Part shown: positions 25,938 through 33,595 of the stretch, in pieces
How the letters are laid out: each line of letters starts with the position of its first letter
Position numbering within the stretch: the first letter of the stretch is position 1
Source: Prevotella sp.
Lineage (GTDB): Bacteria; Bacteroidota; Bacteroidia; Bacteroidales; Bacteroidaceae
Direction: 5' to 3'
DNA length: 64,000 nucleotides
NCBI GenBank assembly: GCA_017458225.1
Contig: JAFTFX010000035.1
Span: 55,123 to 119,122, forward strand
Made by a program: the position numbers and the translations under genes
The notes under the pieces: generated by a model
What the model saw: the letters and a program-made list of their open reading frames with translations, nothing else
The model's database searches: none
Told to the model about the DNA's origin: nothing

Positions 25938-26295
25938 TGAGCGGATGTGGAATCTTCAAGTCGGGCTCGTTGACGGTCAGATGGTCATAAAGCAGGATGT
26001 CGATATCAATGGGACGGTCGTGATAGATGCCGTTTTCCGATTTCTGTCGGCGGCCCAGTTGCCGTTCAATGAACTGCGTGCGCCACAGCACTTCACGGGG
26101 CAACAGTTCCGTCTGGCACCACACCACGGCATTCAGGAAATTATATTCCGACCGGAAGCCCCAAGGCTCGGTCTCAATAAAAGCTGACTGGCGCACAACA
26201 GCGCCAATCAGCTTTTCTATTTCCTCACAGGCACGTGCCAGCAGTTCGTGGCGGTTGCCCAGATTAGAGCCTAATCCTAAGAATACCTGATGCAT
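25804..26295 (-). CDS. folK: 2-amino-4-hydroxy-6-hydroxymethyldihydropteridine diphosphokinase
   Basis: This 163-residue protein starts MHQVFLGLGSNLGNRHELL. A TTG upstream at 26316 is in frame but overlaps queA. Motifs are FIETEPWGF, LNAVVWCQTEL, and the signature RPIDIDILLYD followed by IPHPLITRRDFVMRPLLEI. It transfers pyrophosphate from ATP to 6-hydroxymethyl-dihydropterin, the folate step after FolB (17529-17900). It starts 10 bp after queA and belongs to that operon. Its last 134 bp lie antisense to the helicase C-terminus, so transcripts of the two genes would be complementary at their 3' ends. Confidence 0.95.
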   Translation of the reverse strand: MHQVFLGLGSNLGNRHELLARACEEIEKLIGAVVRQSAFIETEPWGFRSEYNFLNAVVWCQTELLPREVLWRTQFIERQLGRRQKSENGIYHDRPIDIDILLYDHLTVNEPDLKIPHPLITRRDFVMRPLLEILPPASSASLPEIRAQLLGLRQYRASGYSQA

Positions 26296-26305
26296 CCGTC
26301 GGCCA

Positions 26306-27448
26306 TTAATCGTCAAGCATCAACAGTGCATCGCCATAGCATCCGAACATGTACCCATGCTGGAGGGCCAGCTTGTAGGCCTCGGTTACCAAGTCGTAGC
26401 CGCCAAAGGCTGCCGTTGCCATCATCATCGTTGACTCCGGATGGTAGAAATTGGCTATCATCGTGTCGGCAAATCCGAACTCATAGGGAGGGAACAAGAA
26501 CTTGTTGGTCCAGCCGTCATATTCCTTCAACATGCCATCGGTACCGACAGCTGTCTCAGTGGCCCTGGCCACGCTGACACCCACGGCACAGACATGGTGT
26601 CCGTCCAGCTTTGCCTGATTAGCAATGTCGCAACACTCTTTGCGTATCACCATCTGCTCTGAGTTCATCTTGTGCTTAGTCAGATCTTCTACCTCGATGG
26701 TATCAAAGGCACCCAGACTGCAATGCACGGTCAAATAAGCAAAGCCGTAACCACGAATCTCCATCATCTTCATCAGCTGCTTGCTGAAGTGCAGACCAGT
26801 CGACGGAGCCGTCACCGCGCCCTCGTTTTTGGCAAAGACTGTCTGGAAGTTCTCCATGTCTTCGGGTTCGGCCTTACGGCGCTCCATGATATAACGGGGC
26901 AGTGGAGCCTCTCCCAGGGCGTAGAGTTCCTTTTTGAACTCGTCATGGTCACAGTCGTAGAGGAAGCGGAGCGTACGGCCGCGCGATGTCGTATTGTCAA
27001 TGACCTCGGCCACCATCGGACCGTCGTTCTCAAAAAACAGTTTGTTGCCGATACGTATTTTTCGTGCCGGCTCAACGAGCACGTCCCACAGGCGCAGTTC
27101 CTCGTTCAGTTCACGCAGCAAGAACACCTCAATCTTGGCATCGGTCTTCTCCTTCGTACCGTACAGACGGGCTGGGAACACTTTCGTGTCGTTGAAGAGG
27201 AAGGTATCACCCTCATCAAAATAGTTCAAGATATCGCGGAAGGTCAGGAACTCGTCGGTGTCCTTTCCTTCGGCATCTTTCTTGTATAAGTCAATCTTCT
27301 GACTCTTACGGTGCAGCACCATCATGCGGCACTGGTCACGATTATAGACACGGTCAACGGTTCCGTCCTCGTTCTCGAAAGCCCGATGAGGGGGATAGAG
27401 TGCTATCTGCTCCTCCGGCAGTTTGAATTTGAATTGTGAAAGTTTCAT
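26306..27448 (-). CDS. queA: S-adenosylmethionine:tRNA ribosyltransferase-isomerase QueA
   Basis: This 380-residue protein is slightly longer than the roughly 350 usual, because of an insert near residues 40-60 (DRVYNRDQCRMMVLHRK), as in other Bacteroidetes. Family motifs are FLFNDTKVFPARL, GAVTAPSTGLHFS, LTVHCSLGAFDTIE and NFYHPESTMMMA. It builds epoxyqueuosine on tRNA from preQ1 by transferring the ribosyl group of SAM. It follows truB by 55 bp and precedes folK by 10 bp within the ftsX-to-folK gene train, in which truB also modifies tRNA. Confidence 0.96.
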   Translation of the reverse strand: MKLSQFKFKLPEEQIALYPPHRAFENEDGTVDRVYNRDQCRMMVLHRKSQKIDLYKKDAEGKDTDEFLTFRDILNYFDEGDTFLFNDTKVFPARLYGTKEKTDAKIEVFLLRELNEELRLWDVLVEPARKIRIGNKLFFENDGPMVAEVIDNTTSRGRTLRFLYDCDHDEFKKELYALGEAPLPRYIMERRKAEPEDMENFQTVFAKNEGAVTAPSTGLHFSKQLMKMMEIRGYGFAYLTVHCSLGAFDTIEVEDLTKHKMNSEQMVIRKECCDIANQAKLDGHHVCAVGVSVARATETAVGTDGMLKEYDGWTNKFLFPPYEFGFADTMIANFYHPESTMMMATAAFGGYDLVTEAYKLALQHGYMFGCYGDALLMLDD

Positions 27449-27503
27449 CTATGTTATTTACAATATTTCGTTATTATGCTATCAAGTTCTGTTGTCACCG
27501 CTA

Positions 27504-28217
27504 TCACGTTGTTGGCTGAAGCTCAATCTCCTGTTTGTCGAGCCAGTCCTGAAAGCCATCGAGGGTGACGCAGTCCTCTATGCGGACATTCCCCAGACGG
27601 GTGCGGCAGAGAGCCGTCAGGAAGGCACCGCTGCCCAAGGCATAGCCTATGTCACGGGCCAGCGAGCGGATATAGGTACCCTTTCCACAACTGACGCGGA
27701 TGCTCATCTGCATCTTCTCTGGGTCGAAAGCGGTCAGTTCTATCTCGTCAATACGAACGGGCTTCGCTTTCAGCTCTACATCGCTGCCCTTCCGGGCCAG
27801 TTTATAGGCACGGTGGCCGTCGACCATCACAGCGGAGAAGAGCGGCGGCACCTGCATGATATCACCTTCGAACTGATGCAGTGTCTGCTCAATCAGTTCA
27901 CGGGTGATGTGGCGTGTCGGATAGGTCATGTCCACCGTGTGTTCCCTGTCGAACGAGGCCGTCGTGGCCCCCAGCTGCAGGGTGGCCGTGTATTCTTTGT
28001 CTTGCAGTTGCAGGCTCTCAATCTTCTTGGTGGCCTTGCCAGTGCACAGGATGAGCACCCCCGTTGCCAAAGGATCGAGTGTACCGGCATGTCCCGTCTT
28101 CAGCCGTTTGACGTGCAGCAGGCGCGACAGCCGGGTTCGCACGTAGGCCAGCGCACCAAACGACGACATGCCGTAGGGCTTGTTGACGTAGACAAATTCG
28201 CCTTCCTGAAAGTTCAT
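27504..28217 (-). CDS. truB: tRNA pseudouridine-55 synthase TruB
   Basis: This 237-residue protein belongs to the short form without a C-terminal PUA extension. It starts with the typical FVYVNKPYGMSSFGALAYVR. The catalytic motif KTGHAGTLDPLATGVLILC contains the active aspartate, RGYK is represented by HRAYKLAR, and VSCGKGTYIRSLARDIG is the second conserved block. It isomerises U55 in the T-loop of tRNAs. Its ATG directly follows the uppP stop codon with no gap, so expression is tightly linked. Confidence 0.96.
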   Translation of the reverse strand: MNFQEGEFVYVNKPYGMSSFGALAYVRTRLSRLLHVKRLKTGHAGTLDPLATGVLILCTGKATKKIESLQLQDKEYTATLQLGATTASFDREHTVDMTYPTRHITRELIEQTLHQFEGDIMQVPPLFSAVMVDGHRAYKLARKGSDVELKAKPVRIDEIELTAFDPEKMQMSIRVSCGKGTYIRSLARDIGYALGSGAFLTALCRTRLGNVRIEDCVTLDGFQDWLDKQEIELQPTT

Positions 28218-29075
28218 TTAGTCAACCATTGCAAGTGAATGACCAGTCAGCAGCAACACGATGATGATGCCGCCAACCACGATACGGTAGATACCGAATG
28301 CCTTGAAGCCGTATTTGGTCAGGAAGTCCACGAACCACTTCATGGCCAGCAGTGCAACGACGAACGAAACGACACAGCCCAGCAACAGCATTGTCAGATT
28401 GTGGGGTGTGGCCCATGAGGCCTCTTCCTTCAGCAGGTCGAGCAGGTCGAGCAAAGTGGCACCGGCCATCGTCGGCACAGCCAGGAAGAACGAGAACTCG
28501 GCAGCGCGCTTACGGGTGAGTCCCTGCGTCATGCCGCCCACAATGGTAGCCATCGAGCGCGACACACCGGGAATGACCGAGATGCACTGATAAAGACCTA
28601 TGTTGAAGGCCCGTTTCTCATTCACCTTATTTTCATCGCTTCCTTTGTTGAACAGTTTGTCGCAGAACAGCATGAAGACACCGCCCACAACCAGCATGAC
28701 TGCCACCACCTCAACACTGTCAAGCAGCCAGTCGAGCAAACCCGACTTCTTAGCGGCCAAGCCGATGACCACTGCCGGCAACACGCCGACAATCAGCAGC
28801 CAGTAGAAGTAGTAGCGGTGTTTCAGTTTCTGGAGCGTCGTACTGCCTTCCGGAGCCGGTGTGTTGTCAAACTGGAAGAAACGTTTCCAATAGAGGCATA
28901 CCACCGACAAGATGGCACCAAACTGAATGATGAACGTAAAGGCATGCACAAAGGGATCGCCCTGAGGAATGCCCAGCAGGTTCTGCGTGATGATCATGTG
29001 GCCCGTCGACGAGACAGGCAGAAACTCGGTGAGTCCCTCCACAATCGAAATGATGATGGTCTCAATCCACGTCAT
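28218..29075 (-). CDS. uppP: Undecaprenyl-diphosphatase UppP (BacA)
   Basis: This 285-residue polytopic membrane protein has about eight helices. The catalytic motifs are EGLTEFLPVSSTGHM (residues 14-28) and PGVSRSMATIVGG. It dephosphorylates undecaprenyl pyrophosphate to recycle the lipid carrier for peptidoglycan and surface glycans. It confers bacitracin tolerance in other species. It overlaps the upstream DUF3098 gene by 4 bp and abuts truB. Confidence 0.96.
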   Translation of the reverse strand: MTWIETIIISIVEGLTEFLPVSSTGHMIITQNLLGIPQGDPFVHAFTFIIQFGAILSVVCLYWKRFFQFDNTPAPEGSTTLQKLKHRYYFYWLLIVGVLPAVVIGLAAKKSGLLDWLLDSVEVVAVMLVVGGVFMLFCDKLFNKGSDENKVNEKRAFNIGLYQCISVIPGVSRSMATIVGGMTQGLTRKRAAEFSFFLAVPTMAGATLLDLLDLLKEEASWATPHNLTMLLLGCVVSFVVALLAMKWFVDFLTKYGFKAFGIYRIVVGGIIIVLLLTGHSLAMVD

Positions 29076-29311
29076 TCAGCACCCTCCTTTTCTTTGGATT
29101 TGTGCACCACGGCATAGACCATTGACAGAAATCCTATCAGACACACGACAGGAGCCACCTTGGTGCGACGCACGCTGAAGATGTCGGGATTGTAGGCCGT
29201 GTCCGTCGACCCGTCGCCTCCCATCAGGATGAACCCGATGATCACCACCAGCATGCCTACTGCCAGCAGGATGAAGTTCATTTTTCCGAATGCTAAATCT
29301 CTCTTATCCAT
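29072..29311 (-). CDS. DUF3098 small membrane protein
   Basis: This 79-residue protein has two predicted membrane helices (about 11-31, MNFILLAVGMLVVIIGFILM, and 52-69, VAPVVCLIGFLSMVYAVV) separated by a short soluble loop with YNPDIFSVRRTKVAP, the DUF3098 hallmark. Function is unknown. Its constant position between ftsX and uppP in Bacteroidetes points to cell-envelope or division work. The gene overlaps uppP by 4 bp and lies 31 bp after ftsX. Confidence 0.9.
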   Translation of the reverse strand: MDKRDLAFGKMNFILLAVGMLVVIIGFILMGGDGSTDTAYNPDIFSVRRTKVAPVVCLIGFLSMVYAVVHKSKEKEGAE

Positions 29312-29342
29312 AATTTAATTATCAGTTCTCAATCGTCAATTC

Positions 29343-30224
29343 TTAAATCTTATACAATTCCCCTGCCGTCATGCGCAAGAACTTGTTCACCGACAAGAGC
29401 GTACAGAACAGCATAATGAAAAATCCCGCAGCAAACACCGCCACAGCCGTGATGCCCAGTTCCACGAAACTGATCACCTGCTCAATGCCCTGCTGGTAGT
29501 AGTAGAGTGCGTAGAGCACGCCGCCCAGCACGCCGCAAGCCAGACACGAGGCCACCAGTCCGATGCCGATGGCTCGGTTCAGGAAGGGTTTCCTGATAAA
29601 GGCCCACGAGGCTCCCACCAGTTTCATGGTGTGGATGGAGAACCGGCGAGAATAGACATCCAGACGCACCGAGTTGGATATCAGCGAATAGCAGACGACA
29701 ATCAAGAGCGCAGCCAGCACCAGCAGCACCATTGAGACCCGTTGCAGATTGGTGTTCACCTGTTCGGTCAGGTTCTCCTGATAGGCCACGTCGGTCACCT
29801 GCCGGCGGTTCTTCTTCAGCGTTTTGACAATCTTTCTCAGCGAGTCGGCATTGGCATAGTCGGCATTCACATTCATCTCAAGCGTTGCCACGAAGGGGTT
29901 CACGCCCAGAAACTCCGAAGGGTCGCTGCCCATAGCCTTGGTCTGTTCTTTCAGGGCCTGTTCCTTGCTGATATAAGTTACCTTCTTGGCGTAAGCCTGC
30001 TGCTGCAGTCGCTTGCCCAGGGCTGCACCCTCCTTGGCCGTCACACTGTCACCCAGCATCACGGTCACGGTCAGGTTCTCCTTCACGTAGTTAGAAAGAT
30101 TGCGAGTTGTCAGCACCGAAAGGACAACAAGTCCCAAAAGAGTCAGCACCATGGTGGTGCTAATGCACAGCGTAACGGCCTGCATTCCTTGACGGCGCCG
30201 GATTGGTTTATGCTTTTTTCCCAT
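29343..30224 (-). CDS. ftsX: Cell-division permease FtsX
   Basis: This 293-residue protein has the FtsX layout: one N-terminal helix (about 17-37), a periplasmic domain of about 120 residues, then three helices (about 165-185, 215-240, 255-285). The intracellular loop contains SNSVRLDVYSRRFSIHTMKLVGAS, in short the typical RxxIxxMKLVGA motif. With the ATPase FtsE (not in this window) it activates cell-wall hydrolases during division. It is first in the operon with DUF3098, uppP, truB, queA and folK. A TACCTTTG box (30258-30265) lies 33 bp upstream. Confidence 0.94.
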   Translation of the reverse strand: MGKKHKPIRRRQGMQAVTLCISTTMVLTLLGLVVLSVLTTRNLSNYVKENLTVTVMLGDSVTAKEGAALGKRLQQQAYAKKVTYISKEQALKEQTKAMGSDPSEFLGVNPFVATLEMNVNADYANADSLRKIVKTLKKNRRQVTDVAYQENLTEQVNTNLQRVSMVLLVLAALLIVVCYSLISNSVRLDVYSRRFSIHTMKLVGASWAFIRKPFLNRAIGIGLVASCLACGVLGGVLYALYYYQQGIEQVISFVELGITAVAVFAAGFFIMLFCTLLSVNKFLRMTAGELYKI

Positions 30225-30257
30225 TAGCTAATTGGACATATTACTCCAAAATCGGTG

Positions 30258-30265
30258 CAAAGGTA
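30258..30265 (-). promoter_or_regulatory. -7 box of the ftsX operon
   Basis: TACCTTTG on the minus strand, 33 bp before the ATG at 30224. No -33 box at normal spacing. Confidence 0.55.
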
Positions 30266-30317
30266 GTGAATAAACTGCAAAAAAAGTGTTTTGCGTCTTT
30301 TTATTTAATTATTTTTG

Positions 30318-30325
30318 TATCTTTG
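30318..30325 (+). promoter_or_regulatory. -7 box of the radical SAM gene
   Basis: TATCTTTG on the plus strand, 41 bp before the ATG at 30367. TTTG at 30290-30293 would need a 24-bp spacer. Confidence 0.55.
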
Positions 30326-30366
30326 CCCACGAAATTGTAATTTTGCATTCAATTTGCATACAGATT

Positions 30367-31131
30367 ATGAGTACCATCATCTATCCTTCTCCCATTTTCG
30401 GCCCTGTGCACAGCCGTCGTCTGGGCATATCGCTGGGCATCAACCTGCTGCCAGCCGACGGAAAAATATGCAGCTTCGACTGCATCTACTGCGAATGCGG
30501 CTTCAACGAAGACCATCGCCCCAGCCTACCCTTCCCCACTCGCGAGGAAGTGGCACGGAAACTGGAGGAGAAACTGCAACAGATGGTCAGCGACAACCAG
30601 TTGCCCGACGTGCTGACCTTTGCCGGCAACGGCGAGCCCACCTGCCATCCGCATTTTCCTGAAATCATCGGCGACACCATTGCTCTGCGCGACCGTTACT
30701 GTCCGAAGGCCAAGGTGTCGGTGCTGAGCAATTCGACACTCATTCACAACCAGCGGGTCCACGATGCCCTGATGCTTGTCGACAATAATATTCTGAAGCT
30801 CGACACGGTGAATCCCGACTACATCAGACGACTGGACCATCCCTGCGGAGTCTACGATGTCGGTCGTATCATCGAGCGCATGAAAGCATTCCACGGACAT
30901 ATCATCATCCAGACCATCTTCCTGCACGGCCCAGGTGTCAGCAACACCGGCGAGGAGTATGTCGGTCCCTGGCTGGAAGCCGTCAAGGAGATACAGCCAC
31001 AGGAGGTGATGGTCTACACCATCGACCGCGAGACACCCGACCACACCCTTAGCAAGGCCACCCGTGAGGAGCTCGACAGCATTCGCGACCGCGTCATTGC
31101 TGCAGGCATTCCCTGTCAGGCATCATACTGA
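30367..31131 (+). CDS. Radical SAM protein (COG0731-like Fe-S oxidoreductase)
   Basis: This 254-residue protein starts MSTIIYPSPIFGPVHSRRLG. The 4Fe-4S cluster motif CSFDCIYC gives cysteines at 35, 39 and 42. TFAGNGEPTCHPHF provides the GGE-like SAM-binding block, and KLDTVNPDY a later family motif. No SPASM domain or extra cysteine cluster is visible. Members resemble the tRNA-wybutosine branch of radical SAM enzymes, but the substrate of this bacterial form is unknown. It precedes the HerA-like ATPase gene by 41 bp in the same direction. Confidence 0.88.
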   Translation: MSTIIYPSPIFGPVHSRRLGISLGINLLPADGKICSFDCIYCECGFNEDHRPSLPFPTREEVARKLEEKLQQMVSDNQLPDVLTFAGNGEPTCHPHFPEIIGDTIALRDRYCPKAKVSVLSNSTLIHNQRVHDALMLVDNNILKLDTVNPDYIRRLDHPCGVYDVGRIIERMKAFHGHIIIQTIFLHGPGVSNTGEEYVGPWLEAVKEIQPQEVMVYTIDRETPDHTLSKATREELDSIRDRVIAAGIPCQASY

Positions 31132-31172
31132 AGCAAGGCCAGTCTAACCAGAACAACTAAAAACAAAACGAT

Positions 31173-32735
31173 ATGTACGACAAAGAACGAGGGCTCTACA
31201 TAGCCCACTGCTCCAAGGGAGCACTCTCCATCATTGGGAAAATGGCCAACCGCCACGGTCTCATTGCCGGTGCCACGGGTACTGGCAAGACGGTCACACT
31301 GCAGGTGATGGCCGAGACATTCTGCCAGGCAGGCGTGCCCTGCTTCATGGCCGACATGAAAGGCGACCTTTCAGGCATCTCGCAAACGGGAAAAATGAGC
31401 GGTTTCATCGAGAAACGCCTGCCGGAATTCGAGATTGAGAATCCTCAGTTCCAGTCGTGTCCCGTGCGTCTCTACGATGTTTTTGGCGAGCAGGGCCACC
31501 CCATGCGTGCCACCGTGTCGCAGATGGGGCCGCAACTGCTGTCGCGTCTGCTTGACCTCAACGAGACACAAGACGGCGTACTGAACATCGTGTTCCGCGT
31601 GGCCGACGAGCAAGGCTTGGAGATTCTCGACATGAAAGACCTGCGCTCCATGCTCGACTATGTGTCGCAGCATGCCAAGGAGTATAGCGCCAAGTATGGC
31701 AACGTATCTCCTGCCTCCGTGGGAGCCATCCAGCGCGCCCTGCTCCAACTGGAAGCCCAGGGTGCCGACAAGTTCTTCGGCGAGCCGTCGTTCGATATCC
31801 GCGACCTCCTCGCTACCGTGCCAGCAACTTCCCCCTCAGCCACCGTGCCCGGCGCTTCTCCGTCGGGTGCGAAGGGCATCATGAACGTCCTGGCCGCCGA
31901 CAAGCTGATGCTGCAGACCAAGCTCTACAGCACCTTCCTGCTCTGGCTGCTCAGCGAGCTCTACACCACCCTGCCCGAGGTGGGCGACCAGCCGTTGCCG
32001 CGTCTCGTCTTCTTCTTCGACGAGGCCCACATGCTGTTCAACGGCACGTCGAAGGCCCTGCTCGACAAGATTGAGCAGGTCATCCGCCTCATCCGCTCGA
32101 AGGGCGTAGGCATCTACTTCATCACCCAAAGCCCCACCGACATTCCCGAAAACATCCTCGGACAACTGGGCAACCGCATCCAGCATGCCCTACGTGCCTA
32201 TTCGCCCAAGGATCAGAAAGCCGTGAAAGCTGCTGCCGAGACTTTCCGCGCCAATCCTGACTTCAAGACCGACGAGGCCATCACCAGTCTGGAGACCGGC
32301 GAGGCACTGGTCAGCTTCCTCGACGAGAAAGGTGCGCCCACCGTGGTAGAGCGCGCCAAGATTCTGTTCCCCCTCTCGCAGATCGGGGCCATCACCGAAG
32401 GACAGCGTCTCGATCTCATCAAGCAAAGCGACATCTACGGCAAATACGACACCCCCGTTGACCGCGAGAGTGCCTACGAGAAACTGATGAAAGCCACCAA
32501 ACCAGCCAAGCAGAAGGCCGGCATCATGAGTAAGGTGCTGAAAGCTGTGCTAACGGCTGTCACCTCCACACTGGCCACCATTCTGGGCACATGGGTCAGC
32601 GAGAAAGTGTCGGGCAAGACCAGCAAAAAGCGCACCTCTACCAAGGAGCGCGTGGTGAAGAATGCCACCAGTGCCGCCACACGCACCGTTACCAAGGAGC
32701 TCACCCGCGACATTCTGGGCAATCTGATTAAGTGA
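31173..32735 (+). CDS. HerA-like ATPase (DUF853 family)
   Basis: This 520-residue protein has Walker A GATGTGKT (33-40) and Walker [12 protein letters not shown] near residue 285. [13 protein letters not shown] and [30 protein letters not shown] fit the DUF853/YjgR group related to HerA and VirB4-type motors (the long stretch is one conserved block ending in the arginine finger). It is probably a cytosolic hexameric ATPase acting on DNA or protein. The C-terminal 80 residues are basic and helical ([14 protein letters not shown]), a possible nucleic-acid contact. The biological role is unknown. Confidence 0.88.
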   Translation: MYDKERGLYIAHCSKGALSIIGKMANRHGLIAGATGTGKTVTLQVMAETFCQAGVPCFMADMKGDLSGISQTGKMSGFIEKRLPEFEIENPQFQSCPVRLYDVFGEQGHPMRATVSQMGPQLLSRLLDLNETQDGVLNIVFRVADEQGLEILDMKDLRSMLDYVSQHAKEYSAKYGNVSPASVGAIQRALLQLEAQGADKFFGEPSFDIRDLLATVPATSPSATVPGASPSGAKGIMNVLAADKLMLQTKLYSTFLLWLLSELYTTLPEVGDQPLPRLVFFFDEAHMLFNGTSKALLDKIEQVIRLIRSKGVGIYFITQSPTDIPENILGQLGNRIQHALRAYSPKDQKAVKAAAETFRANPDFKTDEAITSLETGEALVSFLDEKGAPTVVERAKILFPLSQIGAITEGQRLDLIKQSDIYGKYDTPVDRESAYEKLMKATKPAKQKAGIMSKVLKAVLTAVTSTLATILGTWVSEKVSGKTSKKRTSTKERVVKNATSAATRTVTKELTRDILGNLIK

Positions 32736-32757
32736 AAAGTGGAGAGCGAAAAGTAAC

Positions 32758-33318
32758 TCACTCACAAACCGTATAGATATACCCCCGTTGGAGACATTCC
32801 ACGGTGGTATATCTTTTTTTGTCAGTCTCCGAGAGCACTGTCTTCAAGTCGTTCGTGATGCCCTCGCCCGTCAGTTTCAGCCGTGCCTCCTTCATGGTCC
32901 ACAATCGGATGAAGGCCACCTCGGGCCGCTCAGAACTTAAAATTTCCCCGATTTCATCGGCGTTCATCGTATATCGCACCAACGACTCCTTGAACTCCCG
33001 AACCGACTCCACGTCGATGCCTATCGGCCTGTTGCTCACCGCGCAGGCCACTGCCTCGCGGCAATGACTCAGGTTGAAATGAATCTCCGGGTGGCCCACT
33101 ATCTGCGGTTTGCCGTGCTCGCCATATTCAAAGACGGGATTCTCCGTGATGCCATATTCCTCCCTCAGCGCCCGTTTCAGCAGCAAATAGGCCAGCACGC
33201 ATGTGCGCTGTCCGCGCTCATACTTAAAGCGCAAAGCCTGCAAGCGCCGCTGTTCCGAAATTTCGTCCAGTGCCGCCTGCAGGTCAAAGTCGTCAATATG
33301 TTCGTCTATGTAAACCAT
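32758..33318 (-). CDS. 4'-phosphopantetheinyl transferase (Sfp type)
   Basis: This 186-residue protein carries GIDVESV with the magnesium-binding aspartate and glutamate, the WTMKEARLKLTGEGI block, and the N-terminal FNLSHCREAVACAVS. It attaches the phosphopantetheine arm of coenzyme A to acyl- or peptidyl-carrier proteins. It is shorter than Sfp (about 225), so it may serve fatty-acid or aryl-polyene carrier proteins rather than a dedicated synthetase; no such cluster is in this window. It is convergent with the HerA-like gene and has its own promoter (33338-33369). Confidence 0.92.
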   Translation of the reverse strand: MVYIDEHIDDFDLQAALDEISEQRRLQALRFKYERGQRTCVLAYLLLKRALREEYGITENPVFEYGEHGKPQIVGHPEIHFNLSHCREAVACAVSNRPIGIDVESVREFKESLVRYTMNADEIGEILSSERPEVAFIRLWTMKEARLKLTGEGITNDLKTVLSETDKKRYTTVECLQRGYIYTVCE

Positions 33319-33337
33319 TTGCTTCGTCTCGGCGATG

Positions 33338-33369
33338 CAAAGGTATACAAAAACGAGCTACGAGCCAAA
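33338..33369 (-). promoter_or_regulatory. Promoter of the phosphopantetheinyl transferase gene
   Basis: TTTG (33366-33369), 20-bp spacer, then TACCTTTG (33338-33345). The -33 box sits just beyond the stop codon of the small acidic protein gene. Confidence 0.7.
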
Positions 33370-33370
33370 T

Positions 33371-33574
33371 TTATTGATAATTTTCCTCCTCTTCGGCATC
33401 GTCATCTTCCCAGGTGGATTTCTTCCGACGAGAGCCGAAGGAACCGTTATATTCAGTGTCGTTGTCAAACTCCACCGATGCCGTAGTGCCCTCTACTTCT
33501 ATCGAGGCGGCCAAACCCTGTTGTGCCTCAAGCAGCACTATGTCAGTCTGTAATGGAATATATACTCGTTTCAT
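33371..33574 (-). CDS. Short acidic protein, FGxR-W family, member 1
   Basis: This gene encodes 67 residues, starting MKRVYIPLQT. ATG at 33589 is in frame but the alignment with 36623-36778 supports 33574. The two proteins match without gaps at residues 1, 2, 5, 6, 10, 13, 16, 22 and 24, and share a C-terminal block: FGSRRKKSTWEDDD here, FGARGSSGAWDDED there. Between the conserved ends is a variable acidic linker. There is no signal peptide or membrane helix and no cysteine. It starts 21 bp after the stop codon of a T9SS-secreted protein, the same order as the other copy. Function unknown; possibilities are a regulator, chaperone-like partner or peptide precursor. Confidence 0.8.
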   Translation of the reverse strand: MKRVYIPLQTDIVLLEAQQGLAASIEVEGTTASVEFDNDTEYNGSFGSRRKKSTWEDDDAEEEENYQ

Positions 33575-33595
33575 AAGAATCTGCTGCATTAAGAG